Of a DNA stretch of 47,521 bases, positions 15,081 to 23,216 are shown one piece after another. The notes beneath the pieces were generated by a model that saw only the letters and a program-made list of their open reading frames with translations, ran no database searches and was not told the origin of the DNA. Position 1 is the first letter of the stretch, and every line of letters begins with the position of its first letter. This DNA is from an uncultured Roseobacter sp. (lineage in GTDB: Bacteria > Pseudomonadota > Alphaproteobacteria > Rhodobacterales > Rhodobacteraceae). The translations under genes were made by a program, and so were the position numbers. The stretch lies in the NCBI GenBank assembly GCA_947501635.1, contig CANMWT010000018.1:1-47521 (forward strand). The letters are read 5' to 3'.

Positions 15081-16403
15081 ATGACACTCAACCTCGCGGA
15101 GTTCGCCGAACAGACAGGCGTGAAGTACTTCATGATTTCCTTCACCGATCTCTTTGGCGGCCAGCGCGCCAAACTTGTGCCCGCACAGGCGATTGCCGAC
15201 ATGGAGAAGGAAGGCGCGGGTTTTGCCGGTTTCGCGACATGGCTTGATATGACACCCGCGCACCCTGACATGCTGGCCGTACCCGACCCCGCATCTGTGA
15301 TCCAGCTGCCATGGAAGCCCGAGGTGGCATGGGTCGCCGCGAACTGCGTGATGGAAGATGCAGATGTGGAGCAAGCCCCGCGCAACGTCCTGCGCCGGCT
15401 GGTCAGTGAAGCCGCCGCGCAGGGGCTGCGTGTCAAAACCGGCATCGAAGCGGAATTCTTTTTGCTGTCGGCCGATGGATCAGAGATCAGCGACCCGCTC
15501 GATACGGCGACCAAGCCCTGCTACGACCAGCAGGCCGTGATGCGCCGCTATGATGTGATCGCAGAGATTTGTGACTACATGCTGCAGCTGGGCTGGGGAC
15601 CCTACCAGAACGACCATGAAGATGCGAACGGCCAGTTTGAAATGAACTGGGAATTCGACGACGCGCTCAATACAGCCGACAAACACTCTTTCTTCAAGTT
15701 CATGGTCAAGTCCGTGGCGGAAAAGCACGGGCTGCGGGCAACTTTCATGCCCAAACCGGTCGAAGGGTTGACCGGAAACGGCTGCCACGCGCATATCTCG
15801 GTCTGGGATATGGATGGAAAGAAAAACGTTTTTGCCACAGAAAAAGGCAAAGGCCCCGCGGGTGAGCTGGGTCTGTCGCAACAGGGCACGTATTTTCTGG
15901 GCGGCATCATGAAGCACGCCAGCGCCATGGCCGCGATCACCAACCCCACTGTGAACAGCTACAAGCGCATCAACGCGCCGCGGACCCTGTCGGGCGCGTC
16001 CTGGGCCCCCAATACGGTCACATGGACCGGCAACAACCGCACGCATATGGTGCGCGTGCCGGGGCCCGGCCGGTTCGAATTGCGGCTGCCGGATGGTGCG
16101 ACGAACCCCTATCTGTTGCAGGCTGTGATTATCGCCGCAGGGCTGTCGGGCATCCACAGCAAGGCAGACCCCGGCAAGCGCCACGATATCGATATGTATG
16201 CCGAGGGCCACAAAGTGCGCGGCGCGCCAAAACTGCCGCTGAACTTGCTGGATGCCTTGCGCGCCTTTGACCGGGACAAAGGGCTGAAGGCGGCCATGGG
16301 CGAAGAATTCTCGGCGGCGTTTCTTAAGATGAAGCACGCCGAATGGCTGGATTTCTGCGCCCACTTCTCGACCTGGGAAAAAGCAAACACGTTGGACATC
16401 TGA
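15081..16403 (+). CDS. gmaS: Gamma-glutamylmethylamide synthetase (GlnT/type III glutamine synthetase-like)
   Basis: A 440-residue glutamine synthetase-fold ligase. Recognisable active-site elements are GIEAEFFLLS, HEDANGQFEMNWEF, FMPKPVEGLTGNGCHAHISVWD, NSYKRI and RVPGPGRFELRLPDGATNPYL. GMAS joins methylamine to the gamma-carboxyl of glutamate with ATP. It is the first enzyme of the indirect methylamine pathway and the accepted marker gene in marine bacteria. Linkage to mgsABC and mgdABCD makes GMAS far more likely than a housekeeping glutamine synthetase. It starts at ATG 15081 behind AAGGAGA. Confidence 0.9.
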   Translation: MTLNLAEFAEQTGVKYFMISFTDLFGGQRAKLVPAQAIADMEKEGAGFAGFATWLDMTPAHPDMLAVPDPASVIQLPWKPEVAWVAANCVMEDADVEQAPRNVLRRLVSEAAAQGLRVKTGIEAEFFLLSADGSEISDPLDTATKPCYDQQAVMRRYDVIAEICDYMLQLGWGPYQNDHEDANGQFEMNWEFDDALNTADKHSFFKFMVKSVAEKHGLRATFMPKPVEGLTGNGCHAHISVWDMDGKKNVFATEKGKGPAGELGLSQQGTYFLGGIMKHASAMAAITNPTVNSYKRINAPRTLSGASWAPNTVTWTGNNRTHMVRVPGPGRFELRLPDGATNPYLLQAVIIAAGLSGIHSKADPGKRHDIDMYAEGHKVRGAPKLPLNLLDALRAFDRDKGLKAAMGEEFSAAFLKMKHAEWLDFCAHFSTWEKANTLDI

Positions 16404-16431
16404 TGCCCCTGCGCGGCCCGAAAGCATTGGC

Positions 16432-17223
16432 ATGATGCGCCCCGTCGCGTTAATCGGCTATGGTGCCATTGCGCAGGAGGTCTGCGCGCTGGCCGATCCG
16501 GCCTGGGGCCTGCAGCAAGTGCTGGTCCGGCCGGGCAAGGCGGACGCGGTACAAGCCAGCCTGCCCCACGGGATCCACGCGATCGAAACGCTCGACGCGC
16601 TGCACCCCGACACGGGGATGGTCATTGAATGCGCAGGCCATGGCGCTGTGCATGACTACGGGGCCGACATCCTGTCGCGTGGCATTGACCTTGCCATCGT
16701 CTCCTCTGGTGCTTTGGCAGACGCGCGGCTGGAAGACAGGTTGCGCCAGTCCGCTGTCGAGGCGGGTACGCGTCTGCGGGTGCTGTCGGGTGCGATCGGC
16801 GGTATAGATGCGCTGGCCGCAGCGGGCGCGGCACTGGAAAACGTTAGCTATATCGCCCGCAAGCCTCCGATGAGCTGGAGCGGGTCACCGGCGGAACAGA
16901 CCCATGATCTGGCCGGAATTCACACTGAGACGGCGGTCTTTGAAGGCACCGCGCGCGAAGCGGCCCTGCAGTTTCCAAAGAACGCGAACGTTGTCGCGAC
17001 GGTTGCTTTGGCGGGCGTCGGGTTTGACCGCACGACCGTTGCGCTGATGGCCGACCCGCAGGCACAGGGCAACACCCATGAGATCACCGCAACAGGCGGT
17101 GGGTACGATCTGCGCTACGCGACCAAAGGTGCGGCGCTGAAAAGCAATCCCAAGACATCGGCGCTCACAGCACAGAGTATCCTGCAGGCTCTGCGCGGGC
17201 GCGCGCCGGGTATCGTGGTCTAG
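16432..17223 (+). CDS. L-aspartate dehydrogenase family protein
   Basis: A 263-residue protein of the aspartate dehydrogenase (NadX/DUF108) family: N-terminal Rossmann motif LIGYGAIAQEV, then SSGALADARLEDRLR, SGAIGGIDAL and the C-terminal FPKNANVVATVALAGVGFD. These enzymes convert L-aspartate and NAD(P) to iminoaspartate or oxaloacetate plus ammonia, and work reversibly. Placed last in the gmaS operon, it may recycle ammonium or amino groups set free by methylamine oxidation; this is inference. The start may be ATG 16432 or 16435. Its TAG stop shares the palindrome CTAG with the stop of the convergent otnI-like gene. Confidence 0.75.
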   Translation: MMRPVALIGYGAIAQEVCALADPAWGLQQVLVRPGKADAVQASLPHGIHAIETLDALHPDTGMVIECAGHGAVHDYGADILSRGIDLAIVSSGALADARLEDRLRQSAVEAGTRLRVLSGAIGGIDALAAAGAALENVSYIARKPPMSWSGSPAEQTHDLAGIHTETAVFEGTAREAALQFPKNANVVATVALAGVGFDRTTVALMADPQAQGNTHEITATGGGYDLRYATKGAALKSNPKTSALTAQSILQALRGRAPGIVV

Positions 17224-17984
17224 GACCGCAGTGCCCTGAACCACTCCAAGGTCTCGTCGGTGGGCACGGTTGATTTGTACTCGGCCCCGAGCGGCGCATC
17301 CCATCCCAGATCGGCCAGCACTTCGAAGAGATATGGAAAGTTGATTTCACCACCTGCGGGCGGCCCCCTGTCAGGCACCCGCGCGATCTGGATGTGACCA
17401 ATGACGGGCAGAAGTTTTTCAAGCCGGTGGGTCAGGTCCCCTTCCATCAGCTGGACATGATAGCAATCGAACATCAGCTTCAGGTTGGGCGCGCCGATAC
17501 GGGTTATCAGCTCTGCCGCGTGTTCTGTCGAGCTGAGGAAATACCCCGGTGCATCATAATGGTTTAATGGCTCAATCAAAATGTTGATACCTGCATGCGC
17601 CGCCCGCTCACAGGCGTATTCAAGCGCTGACACAAAGGTCATTTCGGCCCCCGCCCCTTGTGCGAAGCCCGCCATGACATGGATGTTTCCGGCCTCTACA
17701 TCCTGAGCATAGCGCATGGCTTGATCGATGGCCTGACGCGCCTCTTGCTCGCGCCCTGTCAAAGCGCTCAGACCGTTTTCGCCCGCGTCCAGATTGCCGC
17801 GCACCGTGTTGAGCCCCAGCATTCTGAGACCGGTTTCATCCAAGGCCGTACGGACAGCGCTTGACGGGATTTCATACGGCCAGTGGCACTCCACCGCGTC
17901 AAATCCGGCGGCTTTGGCCGCGCGGATGGCGTCAGGCAAAGGGCGGTCATTCCACAAAAATCCCAGATTGGCAGAAAAGCGCAT
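17220..17984 (-). CDS. otnI: 2-oxo-tetronate isomerase (hydroxypyruvate isomerase family)
   Basis: A 254-residue TIM-barrel sugar isomerase-like protein (AP endonuclease 2 family), with MRFSANLGFLWNDRPL, FDAVECHWPYE, ILIEPLNHYD and MFDCYHVQLMEGD holding the expected metal ligands. Alone it would be annotated hydroxypyruvate isomerase. Next to otnC, otnK and ltnD it fits OtnI, which converts 2-oxo-tetronate to 3-oxo-tetronate. The start at 17984 is fixed by TGATG overlap with otnC and GGGAGG upstream. It is the last gene of the minus-strand operon and overlaps the convergent aspartate dehydrogenase by four bases. Confidence 0.8.
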   Translation of the reverse strand: MRFSANLGFLWNDRPLPDAIRAAKAAGFDAVECHWPYEIPSSAVRTALDETGLRMLGLNTVRGNLDAGENGLSALTGREQEARQAIDQAMRYAQDVEAGNIHVMAGFAQGAGAEMTFVSALEYACERAAHAGINILIEPLNHYDAPGYFLSSTEHAAELITRIGAPNLKLMFDCYHVQLMEGDLTHRLEKLLPVIGHIQIARVPDRGPPAGGEINFPYLFEVLADLGWDAPLGAEYKSTVPTDETLEWFRALRS

Positions 17985-18634
17985 CACGCCTCCCATTCTA
18001 TGTCAAAATGCGTCACGATATCCTGAATCTGCGTGGTGTTCAGCATGTTCGGAGACATGCCGCGCGTCATCAGTGCAAGACGCGCCGTGTCTTCCAGTTC
18101 TTCGATGGCATTGCACGCGGCTTCGACGTCCTTGCCCGCCACAACCGGCCCATGGTTGGCCAGCATCACGGCAGAGCGTTTGCCCGCCAAACCACGCACC
18201 GCCTCGCCCATCGCGGGATCACCGGGTCGGAAAAAAGGCAGCAGCTTGACCTTACCCAGCTTCATGATCGCATAGGGTGTAAGCGGCGGCAGAAAGTTAT
18301 CCGCATCGACCTCGGGCAGCATGGACAGCGCCACCGAGTGGCAGGCATGCAGATGCACAACGGCACCGGCGGTTGATCTGGTGTCATAGAAGGCGGCATG
18401 CAGTGGCATCTCTTTGGTGGGTTGGTCGCCTCCGACAAGCTGCCCGGCCGCGTCAAACCGGCTGAGCCGGGCGGGGTCAAGCCGGCCAAAGCTGGTTCCG
18501 GTTGGCGACACCAGTAGCCCGCCGTCTTCAGTGCGGGCGGAAATGTTGCCTGTGCTGCCGCCTGTCAGGCCGCGGTCGAACATGGATTTGGCCAAAAGGC
18601 ATATCTGTTCGCGCAGGCGCGTCTCAGCTGTCAT
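17984..18634 (-). CDS. otnC: 3-oxo-tetronate 4-phosphate decarboxylase (class II aldolase family)
   Basis: A 216-residue class II aldolase/adducin-type protein. The N-terminus carries GGSTGNISARTEDGGLLVSPTGTSFG, a catalytic-acid region TKEMPLHAAFYD, the metal ligands VVHLHACHSVALS and a third histidine in VMLANHGPVVAGKD. Family member OtnC decarboxylates 3-oxo-tetronate 4-phosphate to dihydroxyacetone phosphate. It overlaps otnK by four bases and otnI by TGATG, so the three are translationally coupled. A fuculose-phosphate aldolase reading is possible from the fold alone but the neighbours argue for OtnC. Confidence 0.85.
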   Translation of the reverse strand: MTAETRLREQICLLAKSMFDRGLTGGSTGNISARTEDGGLLVSPTGTSFGRLDPARLSRFDAAGQLVGGDQPTKEMPLHAAFYDTRSTAGAVVHLHACHSVALSMLPEVDADNFLPPLTPYAIMKLGKVKLLPFFRPGDPAMGEAVRGLAGKRSAVMLANHGPVVAGKDVEAACNAIEELEDTARLALMTRGMSPNMLNTTQIQDIVTHFDIEWEA

Positions 18635-19899
18635 AGGGTGTCCAGCAAGGCTGTGGCTTTGGAAAAGAATGCCGCGTCACCGAAGTTGCCGGATTTGAGC
18701 GTCAGTGCGATATCGCGGCCTGCACTTTCGCAGAAGGTCCATGGCACGCCGGGGGCGATTTCCGGTCCGATATGGAGCCTGTCAACGCCAAGCGCCTTGG
18801 TGACGGCGCCCGAGGTTTCGCCCCCTGCCACAACAAAGCGTTCGCCGCCCATATCGCGCGCGGCCACGGCCAGTGCCGCAAGCGCCTCTTCGACGATTTC
18901 GCCTGCGCGCGCGGTGCCCAGTTCGGCCTGCGCAGCGGCGACGTCCTCAGGCTCTGCAGTGGCATAGACGATCGGCATGCTGTCGAGGGCTTGCGCAGAA
19001 AGCCACGCCAGTGCGGCACCCGCACCCTCGGCGGCAAGCACGCGTGGATCAAGGCGGTAGCCGGGGGCTTGCCGGGTGTAGTGAGCCACTTGCGCGCGCG
19101 TCATGGCAGAGCAGCTTCCCGACAGGACGACGCCGCGCGCCGCTGTTGCCGTTGACTGCGTATCAGATGTGCCGGCGGGCAGGTGTCCCGCCTGTCGGTA
19201 AAGATCGGGCAGCGGCATCGCAATCGCACTGCCCCCCGTCAAAAGGGGCATGTCCCGGCAGGCCGAGGCAATGACCTGCAGGTCTTCATCAGCCACGGCA
19301 TCGGTCACCACATGCGCCACGCCGTCACTTTGCAAAGCGTCGAGTGCTGCGCGTACAGCGTCTGCGCCTTTGGCGACGGTCAGCCTGTCAACAAGCCCCA
19401 CCGCGCCACGGACCTGCGGCGCAAGCAGGCGCATCAGGTTGCTGTCACGCATGGGCGTCAGCGGATGATCCTTCATGGGGCTTTCAGCCAGAGGCTGTTG
19501 CCCAACAAACAGGTTACCCATGAAAATCGCGCGGCCGTTTTCGGGAAAAGCGGGACAGTAGATGGTCTGGGACGCGCCCAGATCAGCCATCAGCGCTTCG
19601 GAAACCGGCCCGATATTGCCTTCGGCTGTGCTGTCGAAGGTCGAGCAGTACTTCCAGAAGAATCGCTCGGCGCCGGCGGCCCGAAGCCACGACAGCGCAG
19701 CGCGGCATTCGGCCACCGCTTCTTGCAGCGGAGCGGTCCGACACTTCAGCGCGATCACTTCGAAGACTGCCGTGTTCGCAGGTGCGGTTTGGGGCACGCC
19801 AATGCGCAAAGACACCGGCACACCCGAGCGCGCAAGCAGGCCCGCAAGGTCTGTGGCGCCGGTAAAATCATCGGCAATTGCGCCAAAGAAAGTCGTCAT
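18631..19899 (-). CDS. otnK: 3-oxo-tetronate kinase (four-carbon acid sugar kinase family)
   Basis: A 422-residue kinase of the former DUF1537 family. The N-terminal domain starts GAIADDFTGATDLAGLLARSG and contains WKYCSTFDSTAEGNIGP. The C-terminal nucleotide-binding domain carries FVVAGGETSGAVTKALGV. OtnK phosphorylates 3-oxo-tetronate on O4 with ATP. Length and motifs are those of complete members. It precedes otnC with an overlapping ATGA and follows ltnD by 26 bases. Confidence 0.9.
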   Translation of the reverse strand: MTTFFGAIADDFTGATDLAGLLARSGVPVSLRIGVPQTAPANTAVFEVIALKCRTAPLQEAVAECRAALSWLRAAGAERFFWKYCSTFDSTAEGNIGPVSEALMADLGASQTIYCPAFPENGRAIFMGNLFVGQQPLAESPMKDHPLTPMRDSNLMRLLAPQVRGAVGLVDRLTVAKGADAVRAALDALQSDGVAHVVTDAVADEDLQVIASACRDMPLLTGGSAIAMPLPDLYRQAGHLPAGTSDTQSTATAARGVVLSGSCSAMTRAQVAHYTRQAPGYRLDPRVLAAEGAGAALAWLSAQALDSMPIVYATAEPEDVAAAQAELGTARAGEIVEEALAALAVAARDMGGERFVVAGGETSGAVTKALGVDRLHIGPEIAPGVPWTFCESAGRDIALTLKSGNFGDAAFFSKATALLDTL

Positions 19900-19925
19900 T
19901 TTCTACCTGTCCCCCCTGACAGCTG

Positions 19926-20828
19926 TCACGTTTCCCCGGGCAGTTTCAGCCCGGCGTTTCTGGCGTAGACTTTCGCCACAGCGGCATCGTCTTCCTGCCC
20001 CAGACCTTGCCCTGCCGCGGCAACGAACTGCTGCAGTGCCGCAGCCGTGATGGGCGCGCTGAACTGCGCTGACTTGGCGATATCCAGAACGATGCCCAAG
20101 TCCTTGGGCCAGATGTTGACCGAACTGTGCGGCGTGTAGTCGCCCGCCACGATATGCGGCGCGCGGTTTTCCAGCATCCAGCTTGTACCCGCGCATTTGC
20201 TTATGACCTCGACAAATTTGTCAGGGGACACCCCTTGCGTCATGCCAAAGGTCAGTGCTTCGGCCATGGTGGCGATGTGGACACCGGCCAGCAACTGGTT
20301 CACCGCCTTCATCGCAGAGCCGGCACCCGCCGCATCGCCAAGGTCAAACACGGTTTCGGCAATGCTGTCGAGCACGGGGCGCGCGGCTGTGAAGGCTGCG
20401 GGTGTGCCAGAAGCCATCACCGACAGCTTGCCCTGCGCGGCCTTGACTGATCCGCCCGAGATAGGCGCATCGAGATAGTGCACCCCGTGATCGGCGCAGC
20501 GTGCGGCCATATCGCGGGCAAATTCGGGCGGGACGGTCGCACAGGCAATCACGACCGCGCCTTCGGACAGGTTTTTGACAACACCGTCTTTGCCGAAGAG
20601 TACAGTTTCAGTTTGCGCCGCGTTCAGGACCACAACTGCCACAACGTCCAGCGTGGGCGCGACTTCGGCAAGCGAACCGGACGCCCCGCCATCTTCCACA
20701 AACCGTGCCATTTGCTGCGGATTGACATCATAGCCGTATGTCGTGTGCCCTCCCGCCAGAGCCGAGACCGCAATGCCGTAGCCCATAGAGCCCAGACCGA
20801 TGATCGCCGCGTTACAAGTTGTTCCCAT
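19926..20828 (-). CDS. ltnD: L-threonate dehydrogenase (beta-hydroxyacid dehydrogenase family)
   Basis: A 300-residue beta-hydroxyacid dehydrogenase. It has the Rossmann motif IIGLGSMGYGIAVSALAGG, the substrate-binding signature YLDAPISGGSVKAAQGKLSVMASG, and the catalytic-lysine segment GAGSAMKAVNQLLAGVHIATMAEAL. LtnD oxidises L-threonate at C2 with NAD to 2-oxo-tetronate, the entry reaction for OtnI-OtnK-OtnC, all present downstream. A related D-erythronate or glycerate enzyme cannot be excluded by sequence. ATG 20828 is chosen with GGGAAGG upstream; the open frame extends further but runs into the previous gene. Confidence 0.85.
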   Translation of the reverse strand: MGTTCNAAIIGLGSMGYGIAVSALAGGHTTYGYDVNPQQMARFVEDGGASGSLAEVAPTLDVVAVVVLNAAQTETVLFGKDGVVKNLSEGAVVIACATVPPEFARDMAARCADHGVHYLDAPISGGSVKAAQGKLSVMASGTPAAFTAARPVLDSIAETVFDLGDAAGAGSAMKAVNQLLAGVHIATMAEALTFGMTQGVSPDKFVEVISKCAGTSWMLENRAPHIVAGDYTPHSSVNIWPKDLGIVLDIAKSAQFSAPITAAALQQFVAAAGQGLGQEDDAAVAKVYARNAGLKLPGET

Positions 20829-20863
20829 GAATCGACCTTCCCCGTCGTCTTTTGTTTGCACGC

Positions 20864-20914
20864 TAGCACAGCACGCGCGCGCGTCGCGATAAAACCTGAT
20901 TGAGAGCTGTGCTA
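20864..20914. promoter_or_regulatory. Spaced 9-bp inverted repeat upstream of ltnD
   Basis: Perfect inverted copies TAGCACAGC (20864-20872) and GCTGTGCTA (20906-20914) lie in the 83-base gap before ltnD. The second copy includes the stop codon of the upstream oxidoreductase. Their centres are 42 bp apart, about four helical turns, so two bound proteins would face the same side. An alternating CG tract lies between. The repeat is seen directly; a regulator-binding role is inference and no regulator gene is adjacent. Confidence 0.35.
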
Positions 20915-21943
20915 AGGGTCGGAGCCCGCAAGCGCAAGCTTTGTTCCTGCCTTGGCCGAAGCGTAGATCGCATCGCGGATGCGCAGCACTTCCAGATAGT
21001 CGCGCGCCGTGTTTTCCGGCGGTGTGCCCGCCGCCAATGCTGCAATCACATGCGACTGCAGTGCGTGCACGCAATCGCCGCCAAAGCCATCCCATGTGTC
21101 CGCCGGCAGAATAATGTCTCCCGCTGTTGCGCCAAAGGCCCGGTGTTCGACCCTCCCGTCGCCAAACAAGGCCAGCGATCCTTCGGTCCCTTCGAAAAGC
21201 GCCTCGCCCATGGTGCGGCGCAGGTTGTCGCTGAGGTGGTCGAGATGCCGGTTGCCGTCGAACACGGCACGCAACCCGTCGGGATGGTCAAAGACAACAA
21301 TGCCCGCATCTTCGCCTGCGATGTCGGGGTTGATTCGCCGCAAGTCTGCGTAGACCGCGCTGGGTGCGCCAAAGAGGTAGCGGAAGACATCGACCCAGTG
21401 CACCGCCGTTTCCTGCACCAGAAACCGCTGCATCGACTGAAAGTAGGGTTGCCGGTCAAGATAGGCGCGCGGCCCCTGCCCGTCGCCGGGTCGCAGCCGG
21501 AATGTCGCCTGCAAAGGGGTGCCTATTGCCCCGGCCAAGAGCGCCTGTTTGATACGGCGGTACCAGGGCATAAAGCGAAAATTCTCATGTACGATCAGCG
21601 TACTGCCCGCTTCTTCGGCTGCGGCGGTCATGCTTTTTGCCTCTGCCAGAGTGGTGCAGAACGGCTTTTGGCAGATGATGGTTTTGACCCCCAGGTCAAG
21701 TGCTGTGCTGATTGCACCGGCCTGAGCCGCAGGCGGCACGATGATATCAACCAGATCAGGCCGGGTCTCGCGGATCATCGCAGCCGCATCGCTAAAGCCG
21801 GGCAGGCCCGCATCTTCGAGAACGTCGGGCCGGATATCGGCAATCGCCACCAGCTGCGCACCTTCAATCCGACGCCAAGCGTCCAGATGAAACCGGCTGA
21901 AGTACCCTGCGCCGAGGCAGGCGACACGCAGCGGCGCGCTCAT
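20912..21943 (-). CDS. Gfo/Idh/MocA-family oxidoreductase
   Basis: A 343-residue NAD(P)-dependent oxidoreductase with the N-terminal Rossmann motif CLGAGYFSRFHLDAW. The conserved catalytic-type segment KTIICQKPFCTTLAEAK replaces the usual EKP with QKP. The central HENFRFMPWYRRIKQ and TAVHWVDVFRYLFG are typical. Family enzymes oxidise or reduce sugars, inositols and sugar acids. It overlaps the upstream dehydrogenase by four bases and is followed by ltnD, so its substrate is probably a sugar acid or lactone feeding this operon. I cannot name it more precisely. Confidence 0.8.
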   Translation of the reverse strand: MSAPLRVACLGAGYFSRFHLDAWRRIEGAQLVAIADIRPDVLEDAGLPGFSDAAAMIRETRPDLVDIIVPPAAQAGAISTALDLGVKTIICQKPFCTTLAEAKSMTAAAEEAGSTLIVHENFRFMPWYRRIKQALLAGAIGTPLQATFRLRPGDGQGPRAYLDRQPYFQSMQRFLVQETAVHWVDVFRYLFGAPSAVYADLRRINPDIAGEDAGIVVFDHPDGLRAVFDGNRHLDHLSDNLRRTMGEALFEGTEGSLALFGDGRVEHRAFGATAGDIILPADTWDGFGGDCVHALQSHVIAALAAGTPPENTARDYLEVLRIRDAIYASAKAGTKLALAGSDP

Positions 21944-23028
21944 GCGGGGCGCAGATGGTCTAGCACCGCTTGCGCGGTCTGTCGGGTAGTTGCATTCCCG
22001 CCCATATCGGGCGTCAACATCTGGCCTTTTCCGATCACATCCTCCACCGCCAGCTGCAGACGCGCAGCATCTTGTCCGAGCGCGGGGATCGCGTGCCGCC
22101 GCCCGAGCCAGTCAAGCATCATCGCCGCCGACAGAATCATGGCCATAGGGTTCGCACGACCCTGCCCTGCGATATCCGGCGCAGAGCCATGGCACGGCTG
22201 GAACACAGCATGCGCCTCGCCGATGTCCGCGGATGGTGCCACGCCGAGCCCGCCCATAAGACCCGCTCCGAGGTCTGACAGAATGTCACCAAACATGTTT
22301 TCCGTCACCAGCACGTCGAAGTCCCACGGCTTGAGAACGAACCAAAGTGCGGTGGCATCGACATAGGCGTGATCCGCCGACAGGTCGGGATGTTTGCGCG
22401 CCTCGGCATCGAAGAGGGCGCGAAAAAAGGCAAATGCCCGAAAGACGTTCGCCTTGTCCACGCAGGTGACGCGCCCCGTCCCCCGGCCCGCAGCCTTGCG
22501 CGACCGGGCCAGATCAAACGCGAATGCAAAAAGTTTTTCCGACACCTCTTTGGTGATGAGCAAGGTTTCACGCGCTTCGGTTTGCGTGACCTCACCGCAG
22601 CCTTGCGTGTGAAACAACCCCTCCGTGCTTTCGCGGATCAGCACAAAATCAACGCTGCGGTCCTTGGGCAGGGCAAGCGGGGTCTGCAGCCCGGGGAAAA
22701 TGCGCACCGGACGCACTCCGGCAAAGAGGTGCAGCACCTTGCGCAGTTCGATCTGCGGCGAGATTTCGGTGCCGTCGGGATAGCGCACATCTGGCAGGCC
22801 CATCGCCGACAACAGGATCGCGTCGGCCGCCCGCGCGGTCTTTAGCGAGGCGGCAGGCAGAGCTTCGCCGGACTGCGCATAATGTGCGGCCCCCGCCGCG
22901 CAGGTCTGAAAGCGCAGCTGGTAGTCCCCATGCCTGCACAGCGTGCGGAGTATCTCAAGGGTCGGCTGCATGATTTCCGGGCCAATCCCGTCCCCTTCAA
23001 ACACGGCAATGGTAAATTCCTGCGTCAT
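21940..23028 (-). CDS. Isocitrate/isopropylmalate dehydrogenase-family protein (tartrate/D-malate type?)
   Basis: A 362-residue decarboxylating dehydrogenase. The N-terminus FEGDGIGPEIMQPTLEILRTL and the substrate motif FVLIRESTEGLF belong to the family. Also typical are CVDKANVFRAF with the catalytic Lys, LVTENMFGDILSDLGAGLMGG with the metal Asp residues, and PCHGSAPDIAGQGRANPMA. It is first in a six-gene minus-strand operon for four-carbon sugar acids and lies far from any leu genes. A tartrate, D-malate or 3-hydroxy-acid substrate is therefore more likely than 3-isopropylmalate. The start at 23028 follows GGGGGAGAGG. Confidence 0.75.
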   Translation of the reverse strand: MTQEFTIAVFEGDGIGPEIMQPTLEILRTLCRHGDYQLRFQTCAAGAAHYAQSGEALPAASLKTARAADAILLSAMGLPDVRYPDGTEISPQIELRKVLHLFAGVRPVRIFPGLQTPLALPKDRSVDFVLIRESTEGLFHTQGCGEVTQTEARETLLITKEVSEKLFAFAFDLARSRKAAGRGTGRVTCVDKANVFRAFAFFRALFDAEARKHPDLSADHAYVDATALWFVLKPWDFDVLVTENMFGDILSDLGAGLMGGLGVAPSADIGEAHAVFQPCHGSAPDIAGQGRANPMAMILSAAMMLDWLGRRHAIPALGQDAARLQLAVEDVIGKGQMLTPDMGGNATTRQTAQAVLDHLRPA

Positions 23029-23216
23029 CCTCTCCCCCTGAGCCGTGTTGCGCCCCACGCGCGCGCAGTGCTGTCGCGCATGCGATCGTTGCATCACGCG
23101 CGCAGGGATACAATCGCGTTTTTGGCCCACAGCCAAAGGCCCGCTGGAAAAGGCAGGTTAACAAGGATTGGCTTGTACGGGCCGATCTGCAAATGTGGCG
23201 TTGGGAGGATCACAGG
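23029..23216. promoter_or_regulatory. Divergent promoter region, sugar-acid operon versus ABM/MBL pair
   Basis: This 188-base divergent spacer contains TACAAT (about 23108-23113) as a plausible plus-strand -10. It also has a perfect inverted repeat TTTGGC-N5-GCCAAA at 23121-23137 and a GTTAAC at about 23158. GGGAGG at 23203-23208 is the ribosome site of the ABM gene. The TTTGGC dyad is the best operator candidate. No regulator gene is next to it. Confidence 0.35.

Noticed and set aside
16060-16090. tRNA-like GGTTCGAAT motif
   Set aside because: It lies within gmaS coding sequence and has no matching acceptor or anticodon stems around it.
21940-23028. 3-isopropylmalate dehydrogenase LeuB
   Set aside because: Family motifs fit, but there are no leu genes nearby and the gene heads a sugar-acid operon, so leucine synthesis is unlikely.
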